From JBLHKS01 sp047620505 (GTDB taxonomy: Bacteria > Verrucomicrobiota > Verrucomicrobiia > Verrucomicrobiales > DEV007): a stretch of DNA of 9,023 nt. Within the stretch, counting starts at the first letter, position 1; each line of letters opens with the position of its first letter. This document shows positions 5,445 through 9,023 of this stretch, piece by piece. The notes under the pieces are model-generated. The model was not told where the DNA came from. It did no database searches and worked only from the letters and a program-made list of their open reading frames with translations. The DNA lies in assembly GCA_047620505.1 (NCBI GenBank), contig JBLHKS010000267.1:1-9023 (forward strand), written 5' to 3'. The position numbers and the translations under genes were made by a program.

Positions 5445-8390
5445 TCAATCCAAATACATGAACGCGTTCAGATTCAACGCCAACAGCGCAAACCGATCCA
5501 TCGCAAGCTCGTCGTCCAGTTTCGCCTCAGTTTTGAGCCGCTCGATCAACTTCAACGATTCTGTTACTTCGGCTTCAGCCGGTTCCCGCTGCAACGCGAG
5601 GCCCAATCCGAAACGCACCTGCGATTCGAGCGAATCTCCGCCCTCGGTCTGGCATCGATCGGCAAAGATCGCAGCCTGATCGTTAACGAACTTCGAGTTC
5701 AACATGCCTAACGCTTGTGTCGGCACGGTGGTGGCGAAACGAACTGCGCAGTGGCTGTCGGTTTCTGCCTGGTCGAAGTCGATCAGGATCGGAACGCGCA
5801 GAGAACGCTTTACATGAACGTAAACACTTCGGCGATACTGCTCGTCGTTGTTTTTGATCGGCCAGTTTGCGCCAGGACGAGACTGGGTCGTCAAAACTTC
5901 CTGGGGCAAGGGAATGCAAACCCATTCGCCTCCAATTTTCGGGTTTAACTTTCCGGATAAGGCCAGAAGCGAGTCGCGGACTTCCTCAGCGGTTAGACGC
6001 CGCATGTCGAAGCGCCAGAATTTCGTATTCGTCGGATCCTGCGCGGACCCGGCACTATTCGGGGCTGAACTCCTTTGATAAGCCTCGGAAGTCATAATGA
6101 GGCGGTGCATTTTCTTCAAACTCCAGCCTTGAGCGACGAATTCGCTCGCGAGCCAATCCAGCAGCTGCTGATTCGCCGGATCTTCGCCGAGCTTACCGAA
6201 ATCGCTCGAACTCGGCACGATCCCGCGTCCGAAATGGTGCTGCCAAATGCGATTCGCCATCACGCGGCTCGTCAGCGGATTCTCGGGCGACGCGATCCAG
6301 TTCGCTAACGTCAGTCGACGTCCGGATGACTTCCGCTCTTCCGGAAGTTCGACGATTTCCGCCTTCACCGGATCGAAACTGCCGTGGAGAACCGACAGAT
6401 AAGCCGGTTCAACGAGATCGCCTGGCGCATGGGCGCTGCCGCGAATGTGGACGTTCAGCGGCTCGACATTCGCATGCTCCTGGACGCCGTTGATCTGCGT
6501 TCCGACGCTCTCTCGCCGCGCCGTTTCCATTTTTTTCCGCAACTCGATGCGCTCAGCGACCACATCGCGACCGAACTTTTTCTGAAGCTCCGCTTTCAGC
6601 TTTTGGCCGCCGCGTTTCAGCGCTTCGTTGAGGTTCGCAGCCTTGGCGGGCGAGGTTCGCAAGGCCAGATCGATGTACTGCCCGCCGCTCGTCTGATTGC
6701 AATGCACAGCGATCACGTTACGCCCGGTTTGAAGTGCGTTCAGCGCCTCTTCACCAAGAAGATGGACTTCGTAATCGCGCGAATATCCCTTGGCCGTGAA
6801 GATCTCGACGCCGTTGAGGTAAACCTCGACTTCCTCATCATGATGAAGCTCTAACGAGAGCGATTCCGGCAAATCCTTCAGCCCGAACCCGGTTCGCATC
6901 CAAATATCGCCCGAATTCCAGACCGTCCCGATCTTCGCATTTGGCGTCCCGTTCGTCCCGAAACCGCCCGCAGCTTTGAGCCACGATTTGTCGCGAAATC
7001 CGACGTCTTTCCAATCCTGAGTCGGCTCTTCCAAGACGTATTCCCAGATGACTGGCTTGGTCCGCGCATCTTCGACAAACGTCTGCGGCCGCATTTCCTC
7101 GCCCTTGCCGATCTTCCCTGTCTCCGTCAAAAAAACCTTCAGTTCCTCGTCCAGATTCAGCAGCTGCTGGTTGAAATCGGCAACGCGCTTCGTCTTTTCA
7201 GCTTCGAATTTCGCAAGCTCCTCGGCGGGCGCGAACGACACCATCGTGCCATTGGTCTGGTAGTGAGTTACGCCATGGAAAAAGGCCATGAACGAGTAAT
7301 AATCTCTCTGCGTGATCGGATCGGCCTTGTGATCGTGACACCGCGCGCAACCGACCGTCGTTCCGAGAAACGTCTCGGTCGTGATCGCGACGTTGTCAGC
7401 GTGGACGTCGTAAATGTGCTGCCGACGATCAGCCGGCTCGTCGTCCCACTGCATCAGCCGGAAAAAGCCTGTCGCGGCCAGCGAAGACTCGGTCGGCTCT
7501 GCTATTTCGTCGCCCGCGAGCTGCTCGATAATGAATTGATCGTAGGGCTTATCCTCGTTCAAAGCGTTAATCACGTAATCGCGATAGCGCCAGATGAGCG
7601 GCTTCGGGTTGTCGCGCTCGAAACCGTTCGATTCGGCATAACGAACGAGGTCAAGCCAGTGGCGAGCCCACTTTTCGCCATACTGTGGCCGACTGAGCAG
7701 ATCGTCGATCAGCGCAGCCCAGGCTTCCGAGTCGGGTCGCGGGTCGGCGACGAATTTTTCGACCTCGGCTGGCGTTGGAGGCAGGCCGATCAGGTTATAA
7801 AAGGCTCTGCGCGCGAGAACCTGGCGCGAAGCGCGGCCGTTCGGCTCAATCCCGGTTTCGGAGAGGGCCGTAAGCACGAACGCATCGATCGGACTCTTCA
7901 CGTTAGCGGCCGGAACGAGCGGAGTTTCGAGTTTCTTGTAGGCCCAGTACTGAAAGTCTTCTTCTTTAATGTGAGTTCCGCCGTGCTCAACGAGCGCGCC
8001 GTGAATTTCCTTCGCCGGATCGTAAACCGCTCCCATTTCGACGACCCACTTCGTCAGCGTCGCGATTTCGGCGTCCGAGAGCTTCGATTTCGGCGGCATC
8101 TGATGCTCGTCGTCCCTGTAGCTGATCATTTCGAGCACCAGGCTCGCCGCCGGATTTTCAGCGTTGAGCGTGGTCCCAAGCTCACCGCCGTGGAGCAGCC
8201 CTTCACGACTCGTTAGCCGCAGTCCGCCCTTCAGTTTTTCTTCGGCTCCGTGGCATTTGAAGCATTGCGTCTCGAGAATCGGCAGGACCTGATCGTTGAA
8301 AAACGACAATTGCGTCGGAGTTGGCTCCTGAGCAGGTGCTGGGAGGGAAAAGGCGAGAACCGCCGCGAAAATCAGGGAAATAGGCTTCAT
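5445..8390 (-). CDS. exported PSCyt1-DUF1549-DUF1553 cytochrome c domain protein
   Basis: Encodes 981 residues from the ATG at 8390, chosen because it opens directly with a signal peptide (MKPISLIFAAVLAFSLPAPA, cleavage near 20-22); an ATG at 8477 would bury it. Order: PSCyt1 cytochrome c domain (about 27-125) with CFKCH (43-47) and MPP (98-100) supplying a likely axial Met; DUF1549 (about 165-375), including EKWARHWLDLVRYAES and a second CxxCH, CARCHDHKADPI (348-359); a jelly-roll-like insert (about 446-580) with HHDEEVEVYLNGVEIF; VHIRGSAHAPGDLVEPA (647-663); and DUF1553 (about 690-955), with ANRIWQHHFGRGIVPSSSDFG and FDMRRLTAEEVRDSLLALSG. It ends in LNLNAFMYLD, the usual family ending, so it is complete. 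Stretches near 385-425 and 588-630 may form coiled coils. The protein should act outside the cytoplasmic membrane and may bind haem. Its reaction is unknown; a link to polysaccharide use has been proposed for the family. The common DUF1501 partner is not downstream. Confidence 0.93.
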   Translation of the reverse strand: MKPISLIFAAVLAFSLPAPAQEPTPTQLSFFNDQVLPILETQCFKCHGAEEKLKGGLRLTSREGLLHGGELGTTLNAENPAASLVLEMISYRDDEHQMPPKSKLSDAEIATLTKWVVEMGAVYDPAKEIHGALVEHGGTHIKEEDFQYWAYKKLETPLVPAANVKSPIDAFVLTALSETGIEPNGRASRQVLARRAFYNLIGLPPTPAEVEKFVADPRPDSEAWAALIDDLLSRPQYGEKWARHWLDLVRYAESNGFERDNPKPLIWRYRDYVINALNEDKPYDQFIIEQLAGDEIAEPTESSLAATGFFRLMQWDDEPADRRQHIYDVHADNVAITTETFLGTTVGCARCHDHKADPITQRDYYSFMAFFHGVTHYQTNGTMVSFAPAEELAKFEAEKTKRVADFNQQLLNLDEELKVFLTETGKIGKGEEMRPQTFVEDARTKPVIWEYVLEEPTQDWKDVGFRDKSWLKAAGGFGTNGTPNAKIGTVWNSGDIWMRTGFGLKDLPESLSLELHHDEEVEVYLNGVEIFTAKGYSRDYEVHLLGEEALNALQTGRNVIAVHCNQTSGGQYIDLALRTSPAKAANLNEALKRGGQKLKAELQKKFGRDVVAERIELRKKMETARRESVGTQINGVQEHANVEPLNVHIRGSAHAPGDLVEPAYLSVLHGSFDPVKAEIVELPEERKSSGRRLTLANWIASPENPLTSRVMANRIWQHHFGRGIVPSSSDFGKLGEDPANQQLLDWLASEFVAQGWSLKKMHRLIMTSEAYQRSSAPNSAGSAQDPTNTKFWRFDMRRLTAEEVRDSLLALSGKLNPKIGGEWVCIPLPQEVLTTQSRPGANWPIKNNDEQYRRSVYVHVKRSLRVPILIDFDQAETDSHCAVRFATTVPTQALGMLNSKFVNDQAAIFADRCQTEGGDSLESQVRFGLGLALQREPAEAEVTESLKLIERLKTEAKLDDELAMDRFALLALNLNAFMYLD

Positions 8391-9023
8391 GATCGTCCGT
8401 AAACTCGCAGGTTTCAGCGCCGAATCTTGCATTGGTTCGGATTTTTTTAGGCGAAAAGCGACAAAAACCTTCCCCAAAATTGCGATCGTCCGTGACGAGG
8501 ATGAACGGGAAACAGGTCGAGTTGAGCTGGCTTAGGGCCATTTCGTTTTGCCAAGCCGAGGTATTGGAGGAGCGATTCGAGGCCGCGCAAGCTACTTGGC
8601 CTGCCGAAATCTTAGGGAATTTGAGACAACTCCAGATCCGCTCGGTGAGAACATGAGATACATGGGCTCGGATTGGGGCATAGGATATAGCTGTGCAACA
8701 TTTACGTTTAGCGTGTTGGTTGAGGCCGCGAACAGGGTAGTTGACGATCCGGACGCCTCAAACAAAGCCCGTCACCAGGCAGCCTAACTCACTATCATAG
8801 CTGCCCACGAAATTGGAAATTTCCGCCCAAATAACACAACTGATATGCTTGTTAATTTCGACTTTACGTTAGATCGGGTAACCGAAGTGGAATAATCACT
8901 ACCTGATTTCAAGCTCGAAGTGCAATTCACAGGTGGAAAGTAAGGTTAACCGGGATAATCCTGAAACCGAGCGATTCACAGTTGCACAATGACAGGATAT
9001 ACCCAGTTAACCGAAGGAGAGCG
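8391..9023. other. upstream region without a convincing gene
   Basis: I see no gene that can be supported here on either strand. The part next to the cytochrome-domain gene (8391-8500) is its leader; it has no clear promoter and holds two copies of GATCGTCCGT (8391-8400 and 8484-8493). Around 8653-8787 a plus-strand frame of 44 residues starts MRYMGSDWGIGYSCATFTF; it resembles nothing I recognise. From about 8800 to the right end base composition falls to about 40-45% GC, against roughly 55% elsewhere, and the stretch has frequent stops. It includes a 10-base perfect palindrome GGAAATTTCC (8815-8824). The last bases read AAGGAGAGCG, which could be a ribosome binding site for a plus-strand gene starting beyond the edge, but that cannot be tested here. 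Confidence 0.5.
8653..8787 (+). CDS. possible small ORF of unknown function, or gene fragment
   Basis: A 44-residue frame opens at ATG 8653 and closes with TAA at 8785-8787. A GGTGAG lies a few bases before the ATG and could serve as a weak ribosome binding site. The first half is aromatic and hydrophobic; the second half (VEAANRVVDDPDASNKARHQ) looks like an ordinary soluble helix. I do not recognise a family. It may be chance, or the tail of a decayed gene in this otherwise empty region. Kept only because it has a plausible start and a protein-like composition. Confidence 0.15.
   Translation: MRYMGSDWGIGYSCATFTFSVLVEAANRVVDDPDASNKARHQAA

Noticed and set aside
5136..5711. Plus-strand open frame of 191 codons across the end of the cytochrome-domain gene
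   Set aside because: Arg-rich, no recognisable motif, and it overlaps a conserved C-terminus on the other strand.
7263..8216. Plus-strand open frame of 317 codons
   Set aside because: It is antisense to the cytochrome-domain gene, rich in Arg and Val with no family features, and is explained by the codon use of the real gene on the other strand.

Overview
The window suggests a member of the Planctomycetota/Verrucomicrobiota group, with Verrucomicrobiota slightly preferred. This rests on a full-length secreted protein combining a planctomycete-type cytochrome c domain with DUF1549 and DUF1553, a combination concentrated in those phyla, together with moderately high GC and a general lack of Shine-Dalgarno sequences. 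The placement is inference; there is no rRNA or other marker gene here.

All convincing genes lie on the minus strand, so in transcription order the layout reads from high to low coordinates. (1) 8391-9023 is an upstream stretch with no convincing gene; its outermost 200 bases are clearly AT-richer. (2) 5445-8390 encodes a 981-residue exported PSCyt1-DUF1549-DUF1553 protein with two CxxCH haem motifs and an inserted jelly-roll-like domain. (3) 5025-5444 has no intact gene but carries the recognisable C-terminal half of an isoprenylcysteine carboxyl methyltransferase (ICMT)-like membrane protein with no start codon, probably a gene relic. (4) 1-4890 is a compact four-gene operon: an ABC ATPase (GldA-like), an ABC-2 permease (GldF-like), a GldG-like auxiliary membrane protein and a DUF4340 protein that runs off the left edge. 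Junctions are a 1-base overlap, a 10-base gap and a 31-base gap.

The operon reads as one machine. The ATPase drives the six-helix permease in the inner membrane. The GldG-like protein presents a large periplasmic domain between two membrane helices. The DUF4340 protein is membrane-anchored, with a repeated periplasmic domain. In Bacteroidota, GldA/GldF/GldG are linked to gliding motility; outside that phylum the substrate and role are not established. The DUF4340 partner is the least understood part.

No mobile elements, CRISPR arrays, tRNAs or rRNAs were seen. The most interesting observations are the four-gene GldAFG-like/DUF4340 module, the repeated architecture of the DUF4340 protein, the ICMT-like relic, the strong excess of the palindrome CGATCG and the missing Shine-Dalgarno sequences.
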